Below are positions 17,768 to 24,629 of a stretch of DNA of 64,000 nt, in pieces. The notes under the pieces are model-generated. The model was not told the origin of the DNA. It saw nothing but the letters and a program-made list of their open reading frames with translations, and ran no database searches. The translations under genes and the position numbers were made by a program. The DNA is from Pseudomonas sp. SCB32 (GTDB taxonomy: Bacteria; Pseudomonadota; Gammaproteobacteria; Pseudomonadales; Pseudomonadaceae). Within the stretch, counting starts at the first letter, position 1. Each line of letters opens with the position of its first letter. The stretch spans positions 5,394,001 through 5,458,000 of the forward strand of contig NZ_CP045118.1 of assembly GCF_009189165.1 (NCBI RefSeq). Direction: 5' to 3'.

Positions 17768-18262
17768 GTGGAACATCCAGTCCTTACCCATCGCCCCGCC
17801 GCTGCCGGCGACCTCGACGAGGTGGTGCGCTTTCCCCAGGATCGCGACGAGCTCTTCTACTGCTACCCCAAGGCAAGCTGGCCGCTGACCGTCGGCCAGC
17901 TTGCCGCCGCCATGGCCGAGCGCCGGGGCAGCACCCTCGCCCTGCTGGACGGGCGCGCGGCGGGCTTCGCCAACTTCTACCAGTGGCAACCGCGCGAATA
18001 CTGCGCGCTGGGCAACATGATGGTCGCGCCCTCGGCCCGCCGGCACGGCGTGGCCCAGTACCTGATCGAAGTCATGGAGAAACTCGCCCGCGACCAGTAC
18101 AAGGCGCGGGTGATGAAGGTGTCCTGCTTCAACGCCAACACTGCCGGGCTGCTGCTCTACACTCGGTTGGGTTATCGGCCGCAGGCCATCGTCGAGCGCG
18201 CCGACCCGCAGGGCCGGCGCATCGCCCTGGTACAACTGGAGAAAGCCCTTGACCCCATCTGA
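17768..18262 (+). CDS. GNAT-family N-acetyltransferase
   Basis: This 164-residue protein starts at GTG 17768 with GGGAGACAGC upstream. The acetyl-CoA-binding motif A is NMMVAPSARRHGVAQYLI, and the C-terminal motif is SCFNANTAGLLLYTRLGY, typical of GNATs with a small-molecule or protein N-acyl target. It overlaps the TTG start of the DsrE gene by 14 bases, so it is in an operon with DsrE, GcvH-like and VanX-like genes. The substrate is unknown. Confidence 0.88.
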   Translation: MEHPVLTHRPAAAGDLDEVVRFPQDRDELFYCYPKASWPLTVGQLAAAMAERRGSTLALLDGRAAGFANFYQWQPREYCALGNMMVAPSARRHGVAQYLIEVMEKLARDQYKARVMKVSCFNANTAGLLLYTRLGYRPQAIVERADPQGRRIALVQLEKALDPI

Positions 18263-18623
18263 CCGGCAGCGGGTGCTGATCATCGTCAGCAGCGGCCCGA
18301 GCACCCCGGCGCGCTGCGCGGCGCCCTTCTACACCGCTACCCTGCTGGCCTGCATGGACGCCCAGGTCACCCTGTTCCTCAGCGGCGAAGGCACCCGCCT
18401 GGCGCTCCAGGACGTCGCCGACCACCTCTACGCCGCCGAGGGCGGCGAGCCCGTCAGCCACTTCATCCAGCAGGCCAAGGAAGCCGGCGCGCGCCTGTTG
18501 ATGTGCCGCGCACCGGGCGTGCCGATCGACGAAAGCCGGCTGATCGAGGAAGTCGACGAAATCGCCAGCGGCGGCGAGCTGGCGCGGATGATCCTTGAGT
18601 ACGACCGGGTGCTGACCCTGTGA
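18249..18623 (+). CDS. DsrE/DsrF-family small protein
   Basis: This 124-residue protein starts at TTG 18249 inside the GNAT end (GGAG nine bases before). The DsrE fold is recognisable from VLIIVSSGPSTPARCAAPF, ACMDAQVTLFLSGEG and GARLLMCRAPG, where a Cys is near the position used for persulfide carriage in DsrE/TusD. It may bind or transfer sulfur. Its stop overlaps the GTG of the next gene, which encodes a lipoyl-domain protein. A DsrE next to a lipoate-binding protein recalls sulfur-oxidation loci, though the rest of such a system is absent here. Confidence 0.82.
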   Translation: MTPSDRQRVLIIVSSGPSTPARCAAPFYTATLLACMDAQVTLFLSGEGTRLALQDVADHLYAAEGGEPVSHFIQQAKEAGARLLMCRAPGVPIDESRLIEEVDEIASGGELARMILEYDRVLTL

Positions 18624-19081
18624 AGCTGCACGGTCTGGAATTTCCTGCCGACCGCCTGTACGCCCCCGAGTACAACCTCTGGCTGCGCGAGGAAGCGGAC
18701 GGCGCCATCACCCTTGGCCTCACCGCCTACGGCTGTGCCCTCTACGGACAGATCTTCGCCTTCACCCCCAAGCGCGATGGCTGGCATATCGACTGCGACC
18801 GCAGCTTCGGCGTGGTGGAATTCGCCAAGGCCGCCTCCTCCGCCCGCAGCCCGCTGGATGGCCACATCCTCGCCAGCAACGACGCGCTGGTGCGCCGGCC
18901 GGGGCTGATCAACCAGGACTGTTACGGCGACGGTTGGATGGTGCGCCTTGCGCCCGACGACTGGGCCGCCGACCGTGGCCGCTTCCTGCAAGGCCAGGCC
19001 GCGCTGGATGCCTTCGCCCGGCGCATGTACCTGGACAACTTCGACCCCGAGGACGACGGGGTGCAGGCCCTGCGCCCATGA
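18620..19081 (+). CDS. GcvH-like lipoyl-domain protein
   Basis: This 153-residue protein starts at GTG 18620 (overlap with DsrE stop). It resembles the H protein of the glycine cleavage system: LWLREEADGAITLGLTAYG at the start of the barrel and the lipoylation motif VVEFAKAASSARSPLDG, where Lys70 aligns with the lipoyl lysine of the usual ESVKAAS. No gcvP or gcvT is nearby and the C-terminus is extended (LDAFARRMYLDNFDPEDDG), so a role as a dedicated lipoate-binding protein distinct from glycine cleavage is possible. It is in one operon with DsrE and the VanX-like enzyme (ATGA overlap with the latter). Confidence 0.8.
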   Translation: MKLHGLEFPADRLYAPEYNLWLREEADGAITLGLTAYGCALYGQIFAFTPKRDGWHIDCDRSFGVVEFAKAASSARSPLDGHILASNDALVRRPGLINQDCYGDGWMVRLAPDDWAADRGRFLQGQAALDAFARRMYLDNFDPEDDGVQALRP

Positions 19082-19773
19082 GCCGGGCAGGCGCCGCACA
19101 ACGCTGGCGCCTGCCGCTCCTGCTGCTCCTGTTCGCCTGCCTGCCGCTGCGCGCCGACCAACCGGCGCAGCCCGGCTTCGTCTACCTCGACCAGGTGCTC
19201 AAATCCGCCCGCTATGACGTGCGCTACGCCAGCTCCGACAACTTCGTCGGCCGGCCCATCGACGGCTACCAGAAGGCACGGATCATCCTCACCCGCGAAG
19301 CCGCCACCGCGCTAGCCGCGGTGGAACAGGACCTCGCCCTGAGCGGCCTGGCCTTGAAAGTCTTCGATGGTTATCGCCCGCAACGCGCCGTGGAGGCCTT
19401 CAAGCGCTGGGCCGACGACTTGCAGGACACCCGGCAGAAAGCCCGCTACTACCCCGACCAGGACAAGCGCACCCTGTTCCGCGACGGCTACATCGCCAAG
19501 CACTCAGGGCACTCGCGCGGCAGCACCGTCGACCTGACGCTGGTGGATGCAAAGACGGGAGAGGAGTTGGACATGGGCAGCCGCTTCGATTTCTTCGGCC
19601 CCATTTCGCACCATGGCACGACGCTGATCAGCGTGCAGCAGACCCGCAACCGCGAAACCCTGCGCCAGGCCATGCTACGCCACGGATTCGAGCCTTATGC
19701 CGCGGAATGGTGGCATTACCGGCTGAAGGCCGAGCCCTATCCCACGACCTATTTCGATTTTCCGGTGCGGTGA
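19078..19773 (+). CDS. D-alanyl-D-alanine dipeptidase (VanX/DdpX family), exported
   Basis: This 231-residue zinc dipeptidase has a signal peptide (LPLLLLLFACLPLRA). The VanX metal motif is SGHSRGSTVDLTL (His and Asp), and the second His with its Glu is in EWWHYRL, with DGYRPQRAVEAF as the family DGYRP motif. It would hydrolyse D-Ala-D-Ala in the periplasm, for peptidoglycan turnover rather than vancomycin resistance. The ATG at 19078 overlaps the preceding stop (ATGA). Confidence 0.92.
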   Translation: MSRAGAAQRWRLPLLLLLFACLPLRADQPAQPGFVYLDQVLKSARYDVRYASSDNFVGRPIDGYQKARIILTREAATALAAVEQDLALSGLALKVFDGYRPQRAVEAFKRWADDLQDTRQKARYYPDQDKRTLFRDGYIAKHSGHSRGSTVDLTLVDAKTGEELDMGSRFDFFGPISHHGTTLISVQQTRNRETLRQAMLRHGFEPYAAEWWHYRLKAEPYPTTYFDFPVR

Positions 19774-19809
19774 GGGCTGGAAAGCGGCCGTCCCTGGCCA
19801 CGGGACGAC

Positions 19810-20403
19810 TCACTCGTCGTCGTGATCGTTCTTGGTGGAGTTCTTCTCGGCGTTGCTCAGGCCCTTAGCGTTGTGATCGCCAGGGGTCGTGGCCGACACG
19901 GCGGTCGACTTCGACAGTCCTTGGGTCGTCTTCGAATGGGCTACGGCCGAGGTCGCCTTGCCATGGCCCTTGCTGTCGTTCTTGGTGCTGCCGGTGTGGT
20001 GACCGTTCTTGCCATGGTCACGCGTGGCTTTGCCGGTGTGCGCGACGCCGTCGGTCCGGCCGTTGCTCTTCGAGCCATGGAGGCCCGAGTTACTGTCGGA
20101 CGGGTCTGTCGAATGGCTGATGGCGCCTTTGCCCCGGCCATTGCCATGACCATTACCATCGCCATCACCGTGACTGGCGCCGTGGCCATTTCCATCGCCA
20201 TCACCGTGGCTGGCGCCGTGGCCGTTGCCACCGCCATTTCCGCCACCGTTACCGCCACCGTTGCCACCGCCATTTCCGCCGCCGTGACCACCACCGTTCC
20301 CTTGGGCATACGCCGAGCCGATCGGTGACAGATCGGCGGGCAACAATGCTGCCGAACCCAGCACGAAGGCACAGGCAATCGCAGCAACCAGGGTCTTTTT
20401 CAT
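19810..20403 (-). CDS. Exported Gly/Asn/His-rich low-complexity protein
   Basis: This 197-residue protein from ATG 20403 (GGAGGCGTATTGATC upstream) has a signal peptide (VAAIACAFVLGSAALLPA; likely cleavage after SAYAQ). It then has five GNGG-type units, two exact 12-residue units of the form NGHGASHGDGDG, and a Ser/Thr/Lys/His-rich tail (HGKNGHHTGS, KNDHDDE). No enzyme domain is visible. His, Asp and Asn content suggests metal binding or a surface or biofilm-matrix role. The reading is clearly coding: the repeat unit is exactly 36 bp and the antisense frame is a shadow. Confidence 0.78.
   Translation of the reverse strand: MKKTLVAAIACAFVLGSAALLPADLSPIGSAYAQGNGGGHGGGNGGGNGGGNGGGNGGGNGHGASHGDGDGNGHGASHGDGDGNGHGNGRGKGAISHSTDPSDSNSGLHGSKSNGRTDGVAHTGKATRDHGKNGHHTGSTKNDSKGHGKATSAVAHSKTTQGLSKSTAVSATTPGDHNAKGLSNAEKNSTKNDHDDE
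20157..20228. repeat. Tandem 36-bp repeat inside the Gly-rich gene
   Basis: Two head-to-tail 36-bp units (20157-20192 and 20193-20228), starting CATCGCCATCACCGTG, differ by only a few bases and encode a 12-residue unit twice. A degenerate CCACCGCCATTTCCG array (20229-20290) follows. The copy number could vary by slippage. Confidence 0.85.
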
Positions 20404-20676
20404 GATCAATACGCCTCCAGGGGGCGGGGGTTGAGATACCTGTGAGACACACCACAACCCACGCGGTTCGCACCGTCCGACGAAATACTCCGGCTCGCGG
20501 CGGGCAGCACTCGCCGCAAGGCCCGCGGCAGACAGCGCGCAGGGGCCCGGTACCCCGGTAAAACCTGCGCCGGCACGGCACGCGCCCACCACCGAGAGGC
20601 CTGGACAACCGCCCGCCTTAATCTGCCGTTAATTCTTCCAGCCGAATCTCGAAGCTCACTCCAGGAGGACTCCCCT

Positions 20677-20880
20677 ATGCTCAAGCTCTCCGCGGTTGCC
20701 TTCGCCTGTATCGCCCTCGTCGGCTGCTCCGACGCCCCGCACTACAACCAGTTCAGCGCCATCGAATCCCCCGTGCGCGAATCCTTCGGCGAAGACAACC
20801 TCGAACGCCAGCCGGCGCATGTACAGCTGCAGACCAATGACTTCTCGTCGCAGCAGCAACGGATGATGTGGGGGCAGTAA
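20677..20880 (+). CDS. Small lipoprotein, unknown function
   Basis: This 67-residue protein has signal MLKLSAVAFACIALVGC (lipobox LVGC) and a short polar mature part (EDNLERQPAHVQLQTND). The start has a consensus AGGAGG nine bases upstream. No family is recognised. It lies just left of the selC integration hot spot and is the last ordinary chromosomal gene before the integrase relic. Confidence 0.82.
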   Translation: MLKLSAVAFACIALVGCSDAPHYNQFSAIESPVRESFGEDNLERQPAHVQLQTNDFSSQQQRMMWGQ

Positions 20881-21016
20881 CGCCTCGCGGCCTCGGCAAG
20901 CCGTGGCGAGCGATGCCACGGCGGCTGCTCGGCAGCAGCTGATCGCCAAGCCACAAGCAAAGGGATCCCCCCGCAGGCTCACCCACACCGTTCCACCCCG
21001 CCCCCCCGCCCCGCCC

Positions 21017-21342
21017 GAACTGGAAGAGCACACCGACGAACACTTCCAGGAACACGGGCCGTTCTCCAACTACCGGAACGGCTTCGACTACGCGGTGAAG
21101 ATGTCAGGCGTGAACCTGCCGCAGAGGCAGAGGGTGCACGTGCTGCGCTACACCTTCGCGAGTCACTGCATGGCGCACGGCGGGAACCTTCTGATGCTGC
21201 AACAGGTGCTCGGTCACACCTCGCTCACATGACCATGCGCTACGCGCACCTTGCGCCGGATCATGTCCTGGACGTGCTGGCACTGGAGCCAACCTGGGAC
21301 TTTCGTCACCTTCTCGATACCGGCGAAGATGGCCAGTGCTAG
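21017..21342 (+). pseudogene. Relic of a Pf-type tyrosine integrase (C-terminal part, frameshifted)
   Basis: The frame 21017-21231 reads ELEEHTDEHFQEHGPFSNYRN, QRQRVHVLRYTFASHCM and QQVLGHTSL, the same C-terminal catalytic block as the intact integrase at 22149-23189 (HVLRHTFASHF, KILGHSTL). At 21228-21231 the expected CTCACCATGACC reads CTCACATGACC, a one-base deletion that creates a stop. The next frame then continues TMRYAHLAPDHVLDVLALEP, DFRHLLDT and stops at 21342. The N-terminal two thirds are missing. It lies on the plus strand, opposite to the live integrase, and marks a former integrated element. Confidence 0.9.
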
Positions 21343-21349
21343 TATGTTT

Positions 21350-21364
21350 TGGCAAATTTTGCCA
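21350..21364. promoter_or_regulatory. Palindromic operator upstream of parD
   Basis: TGGCAAA-T-TTTGCCA is a perfect 7+1+7 palindrome, 19 bp upstream of the antitoxin ATG at 21384. It is placed as expected for RHH-antitoxin autoregulation. Confidence 0.7.
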
Positions 21365-21383
21365 TTCCCGAGAGACCGGTCCC

Positions 21384-21620
21384 ATGAGCACGATGAATAT
21401 TTCCCTGCCGGATGCGCTCAAGAGCTTTGTCGATGAGCAGGTCAGCCAGCGTGGTTATGGCACCAGCAGCGAGTACGTGCGCGAGCTGATTCGCAAGGAC
21501 CAGGACCGTCAGCGTCTGCGAGGCCTGCTGATTGCTGGCGCAGAGTCGATGCCAGCGGCACCTGCCGACAGTGAGTACTTCGAGTCGCTCCGCACGCGGG
21601 TACGGAAGGCCCGTGGATGA
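21384..21620 (+). CDS. ParD-type ribbon-helix-helix antitoxin
   Basis: This 78-residue protein begins STMNISLPDALKSFVDEQV with GYGTSSEYVRELIRKDQ, the standard ParD (CC2985/RHH) pattern. The C-terminal tail (ADSEYFESLRTRVR) would wrap the toxin. Its stop overlaps the toxin start (ATGA), and a 15-bp palindrome lies upstream. It sits between the integrase relic and tRNA-Sec, so it may have arrived with the former element. Confidence 0.92.
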   Translation: MSTMNISLPDALKSFVDEQVSQRGYGTSSEYVRELIRKDQDRQRLRGLLIAGAESMPAAPADSEYFESLRTRVRKARG

Positions 21621-21952
21621 AGGCGAAGACAGTCATTCCGCGAGTACTCGCCAATCAGGACGTTGAAGCGGCTGTCGATTACTACCTGAGCGAAGACGCC
21701 GAACAGGCTGCTCTGGGGTTTGTCGATGCCCTGGAAAAGGCATACGCCCATATCGCCCGGCATCCTGCCAGTGGCTCATCCCGCTATGCCCACGAACTGG
21801 ATTTGCCGGGGCTGCACTGTTGGCCACTCAAGCGCTATCCCTACCTGGTGTTCTACGTCGAGCGCGACGACCACATCGATGTGTGGCGTGTACTGCACGG
21901 CATGAACGACATCCCTTCCTGGATGCAGGCTGACGAGGACGCACAGCACTGA
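21617..21952 (+). CDS. ParE/RelE-superfamily toxin
   Basis: This 111-residue toxin has the ParE pattern VDYYLSEDAEQAALGFVDALEKAY, HPASGSSRYAHELDLPGL, KRYPYLVFYVERDDHIDVWRVLHG. ParE toxins inhibit DNA gyrase, while other family members are RNases, and the target here is unknown. It is coupled to the antitoxin by ATGA. A second, unrelated RHH/ParE pair flanks the other side of the prophage at 34085-34647. Confidence 0.92.
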   Translation: MKAKTVIPRVLANQDVEAAVDYYLSEDAEQAALGFVDALEKAYAHIARHPASGSSRYAHELDLPGLHCWPLKRYPYLVFYVERDDHIDVWRVLHGMNDIPSWMQADEDAQH

Positions 21953-22014
21953 AAGCCTCTCGACACTTTTTCGACACTGAGTGTTTTGAGAGGCCGGGGG
22001 ATTTTCTGGAAGCC

Positions 22015-22034
22015 TACAGCCGCAAGGGCTGTAG
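22015..22034 (-). terminator. Hairpin downstream of tRNA-Sec
   Basis: CTACAGC (22015-22021) and GCTGTAG (22028-22034) form a 7-bp stem, 10 bp beyond the tRNA CCA end. There is no strong T tract, so it may terminate transcription or protect the 3' trailer. Confidence 0.45.
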
Positions 22035-22044
22035 ACAGGAGAAG

Positions 22045-22140
22045 TGGCGGAAGGCAGTGGGAGTCGAACCCACCCAGGAACGGCTGCCGTCCCCCACCGG
22101 GTTTGAAGCCCGGCCACGCCACCGGGCGTGATTGCCTTCC
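22045..22140 (-). tRNA. selC: tRNA-Sec (anticodon UCA), selC, rebuilt across the prophage junction
   Basis: The minus-strand tRNA has the 8-bp acceptor stem typical of bacterial tRNA-Sec (GGAAGGCA with TGCCTTCC), discriminator G, an encoded CCA at 22047-22045, a long D stem, the anticodon loop CTTCAAA (anticodon complement TGA at 22104-22106), a long variable arm and a T loop GGTTCGACTCC. It delivers selenocysteine at the UGA of fdnG with SelA and SelB. Its first 42 nt (22099-22140) are the prophage attachment core. The phage supplies this half and everything upstream: the integrase stop codon is only 8 bp before the first tRNA base. A TATAAA hexamer lies eight bases before it. Confidence 0.97.
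22099..22140. repeat. attL: 42-bp direct repeat (5' part of selC)
   Basis: The 42 bases from GGGTTTGAAGCCC to GATTGCCTTCC are identical to 33882-33923, in the same orientation. Homology ends sharply on both sides (CCACC/TTAGA to the left, ATATT/CTGGA to the right). This is the left junction of the prophage. Confidence 0.96.
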
Positions 22141-22148
22141 ATATTGAT

Positions 22149-23189
22149 TTATAAGGCTTTTTCTTCAGCTTCCGTTGCCGACTTCGGTGGAGTGTCGAAG
22201 AAGTGTCGAAAATCCCTGCTCGGACCGAACGCCAGCACGTCCTGCATGTGTCCTGGGGCGAGGTGCGCGTAGCGCATGGTCATCGCCAACGTCGAATGGC
22301 CGAGTATCTTTTGCAGCGACAGGATGTTGCCACCATTGGCCATGAAGTGGCTAGCGAAGGTATGTCGCAGGACGTGAGCCTTCTGACCTGGCGGTAACTC
22401 TAAACCAGCCTTGGTGACAGCTTCATCAAAGGCGTTGCGGCAATTGGTGAAGTGTCCGTGTCGCTTGAAGTGGTCAAGGATGCGGCTTTCCAGTTCCGGC
22501 GAAATCGGGATGGAACGACGACGCTTGGACTTGGTGTTGATGAAGTGCACTGCACCACCTTTCACCCTGGACGGCACAAGCCCCTGAGCCTCACCCCACC
22601 GACAGCCAGTCGCAAGGCAAATGGTCGAAATCAGTTCGACATGCGCGTGCTGCATCTGGCCCAGCGTGGCAAACAGCGTCGTGATCTGCTCATGATCCAG
22701 ATAGGCCAGCTCGCTCTCCTGCAACTTCAGAGGCTTCAGGGTGGCCAGTGGATTCGGGTAATCGATCTCTCCGAACTGGATCAGGCAGTTGAACATCGCC
22801 CGTAGATACGACAGCTCATTGTTGAGGGTCTTGCGACTGTATCCGTCCTTGATCCGCTTGACTCGATACTCGGCAAACTGGATTGCCGTGAAGGCCCGTC
22901 CAACAGGGTCTTTCAGCCGTTCGATCATCCGCCGCATCAACAGCTCGCGCCCCTCATAGTCGCTCAGAGCGTGGCCGTGCAGAACGCCCCAGCGGTCGAG
23001 CAATTCCAGCAGCCTTCGACGGTCCTTGGGCGCAGGGTTCCAGTCCGGATTATCGATGCACTTCTGTCGCACCGTGGCTTCGAAGCGCTGCGCCTCCCCC
23101 TTGGTACTGAACCGCTTGCGGAAACGCTTTCCCTTGATCGGTTCGACATCGACGAACCAGCGACCATCGGGGAGCTTGGTGATGCTCAT
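22149..23189 (-). CDS. Tyrosine-type prophage integrase
   Basis: This 346-residue site-specific recombinase has Arg I in LATGCRWGEAQG, the beta-strand Lys in NTKSKRRRSIPI, His-x-x-Arg in KAHVLRHTFASHF, the second His in ILGHSTLAM and the Tyr nucleophile in TMRYAHLAP. The N-terminal part has an arm-binding-like domain (DGRWFVDVEPIKGKRFRK). Its ATG shares an A with the Rep stop (TAATG), so both come from one message. The stop lies 8 bp before tRNA-Sec. Two GTCGAA-containing direct repeats inside its 3' end (22191-22214) are candidate arm sites. Confidence 0.96.
   Translation of the reverse strand: MSITKLPDGRWFVDVEPIKGKRFRKRFSTKGEAQRFEATVRQKCIDNPDWNPAPKDRRRLLELLDRWGVLHGHALSDYEGRELLMRRMIERLKDPVGRAFTAIQFAEYRVKRIKDGYSRKTLNNELSYLRAMFNCLIQFGEIDYPNPLATLKPLKLQESELAYLDHEQITTLFATLGQMQHAHVELISTICLATGCRWGEAQGLVPSRVKGGAVHFINTKSKRRRSIPISPELESRILDHFKRHGHFTNCRNAFDEAVTKAGLELPPGQKAHVLRHTFASHFMANGGNILSLQKILGHSTLAMTMRYAHLAPGHMQDVLAFGPSRDFRHFFDTPPKSATEAEEKAL
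22191..22214 (+). promoter_or_regulatory. Candidate integrase arm-type sites (attL side)
   Basis: AGTGTCGAAGAAGTGTCGAAAATC contains two TGTCGAA units 11 bp apart. A close copy with the same spacing and orientation lies near attR at 33771-33791. In the excised circle these would flank the 42-bp core at about 50 and 90 bp. Confidence 0.5.
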
Positions 23190-24493
23190 TAGATCGCATA
23201 CCCCCGCTTCAAGTACCGGTCGTTGATGAGCCCGATGATGTGACGTTCGAGGTCGCGAGTGCTGTAACCCTTGGCGGTGTAGTGGTCTTCGATCACATGC
23301 CAGAATGGAAGCGTTCTCCCGACCTCAAGGGCTTTTTTTGGTGGTACGCGCTCCCGTGCAATGAGGCTGGCGAACTGGCCCAGAAACATCTCGCAGTTCT
23401 TGCCCGAGAAACCCTGTGCGGTCTTGTAGTAGCGACGATATTCAGCGCGCTCGATGAGCGGATCGGCCTCTACCTGCACCTTGGTATCCAGGGTGATGAG
23501 CGACCAGAACGGATCGAACCACTTCGGGTTGTCCAGCAACAGGCGGAAGCTGTCGCAGGCGTATTCCCACAGCCCTTGCAGGTGCGGGCAGAGGCCCGAG
23601 TAGGTGCGGCAACCGATCACCTCGCCAGAGGCCATACGGGAGCCTTCGGAGAACTGCTGAATGACCGAGTGGTGGAAACGGAACTCGATGCGCCACACCG
23701 TTTCCAGCGGGTTGTAAGCGGGTTCGCCGTCACCGAAGGGATCGCCATTGAGGGAGGCCCAAACGTTTTCCCAATAGTCGAGCTTGTCGGTGCTCCGGGC
23801 CTGTAGCGTCTTGTTGTAGATGCACAGTTGCAGGCCGTTGGCCGAGCCGAACATGAATGTCTCACCGCGCCCATACACCGAGGCATTGCCGTCGAATTCG
23901 ATACGGTCGATCCCGCTGATCTGGCGCACCCGGTGCGAGCGACAGCGCATGCGGTCAACGAGATCAGAAGAAGGCGTCCAACCCTGCACGTCGAGCGCGA
24001 GGTGCACGGCGCATTGGTTCACTTCGCTGGCATACAGAACCGCAGCGGAAAGGTCATCGAGCACGCCTTGCAGGATCGACGGATCGGCGCCATCCAGGGC
24101 GTGCGGAGACACTTCGATCTTGAGGTGCGGGCCGATGTTTTCGAGCTTCACATTGTGATTCTTGATCAGCAGGATCAGGCCCATATCGGCGTTCTGGAGG
24201 CGGTACTGGTAGCCGGAGTCTCGCCCTACCCTGCCCTTGGCCCACTGATACCCGGCGAACTCTACGATGTCTTCCGGCTCATCGAAGACCGCCATGACTT
24301 CGGGACGAATCAGGCCGTTGTACAACTGGCGGAGCGTGTCCACGCCGCAACGCAGCAGACGCACGCCGGACAGGTCGGTGAACTTGGCCAGTTTGTCATC
24401 GAAGAACAAACGCCCTTCGGGCGACTCATAAATTTCCCCACCGGGTTTGAGGGTGACGCGGACTTGGTGTTGTGGCTTGGTCATTGGAAACAC
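23189..24493 (-). CDS. Phage replication initiation protein (Rep, gene II/X-like)
   Basis: This 434-residue protein resembles Pf replication initiators (PA0727-like): NQCAVHLALDVQGW, HRVRQISGIDRIEFDG, GSANGLQLCIYNKTLQARST with a Tyr that could be the nicking residue, and WRIEFRFHHSVIQQF. It should nick the viral-strand origin and start rolling-circle replication of the single-stranded genome. It is the penultimate gene of the phage operon and is coupled to integrase by TAATG. The intergenic hairpin 24571-24620 just upstream is the likely origin region. Confidence 0.9.
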   Translation of the reverse strand: MFPMTKPQHQVRVTLKPGGEIYESPEGRLFFDDKLAKFTDLSGVRLLRCGVDTLRQLYNGLIRPEVMAVFDEPEDIVEFAGYQWAKGRVGRDSGYQYRLQNADMGLILLIKNHNVKLENIGPHLKIEVSPHALDGADPSILQGVLDDLSAAVLYASEVNQCAVHLALDVQGWTPSSDLVDRMRCRSHRVRQISGIDRIEFDGNASVYGRGETFMFGSANGLQLCIYNKTLQARSTDKLDYWENVWASLNGDPFGDGEPAYNPLETVWRIEFRFHHSVIQQFSEGSRMASGEVIGCRTYSGLCPHLQGLWEYACDSFRLLLDNPKWFDPFWSLITLDTKVQVEADPLIERAEYRRYYKTAQGFSGKNCEMFLGQFASLIARERVPPKKALEVGRTLPFWHVIEDHYTAKGYSTRDLERHIIGLINDRYLKRGYAI

Positions 24494-24570
24494 TCCAAAT
24501 AGGTACTAATCGAAACTGTGCTCAGTGGGTTATCCGACGTGTTACAGGGTCGTCGGCCGCGCCGCGCCGA

Positions 24571-24620
24571 GCGCCGTTTGCGGTTGGCCTCGTACCTCGG
24601 CTCAATCCGCAAAACGGCGC
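24571..24620. other. Candidate phage origin / packaging hairpin
   Basis: GCGCCGTTTGCGG (24571-24583) pairs with CCGCAAAACGGCGC (24607-24620; one extra A) around a 23-base loop, in the only sizeable gap of the phage backbone (24494-24629, between zot and rep). M13-type phages place the viral-strand origin and packaging signal in the equivalent position before gene II, so an origin or packaging role is inferred from position and structure. Confidence 0.5.
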
Positions 24621-24629
24621 CGCCGCGCG

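Noticed and set aside
20157..20290. CRISPR-like array
   Set aside because: The repeats are contiguous coding units of 36 bp without spacers, inside the Gly-rich gene; no cas genes or spacer structure occur in the window.
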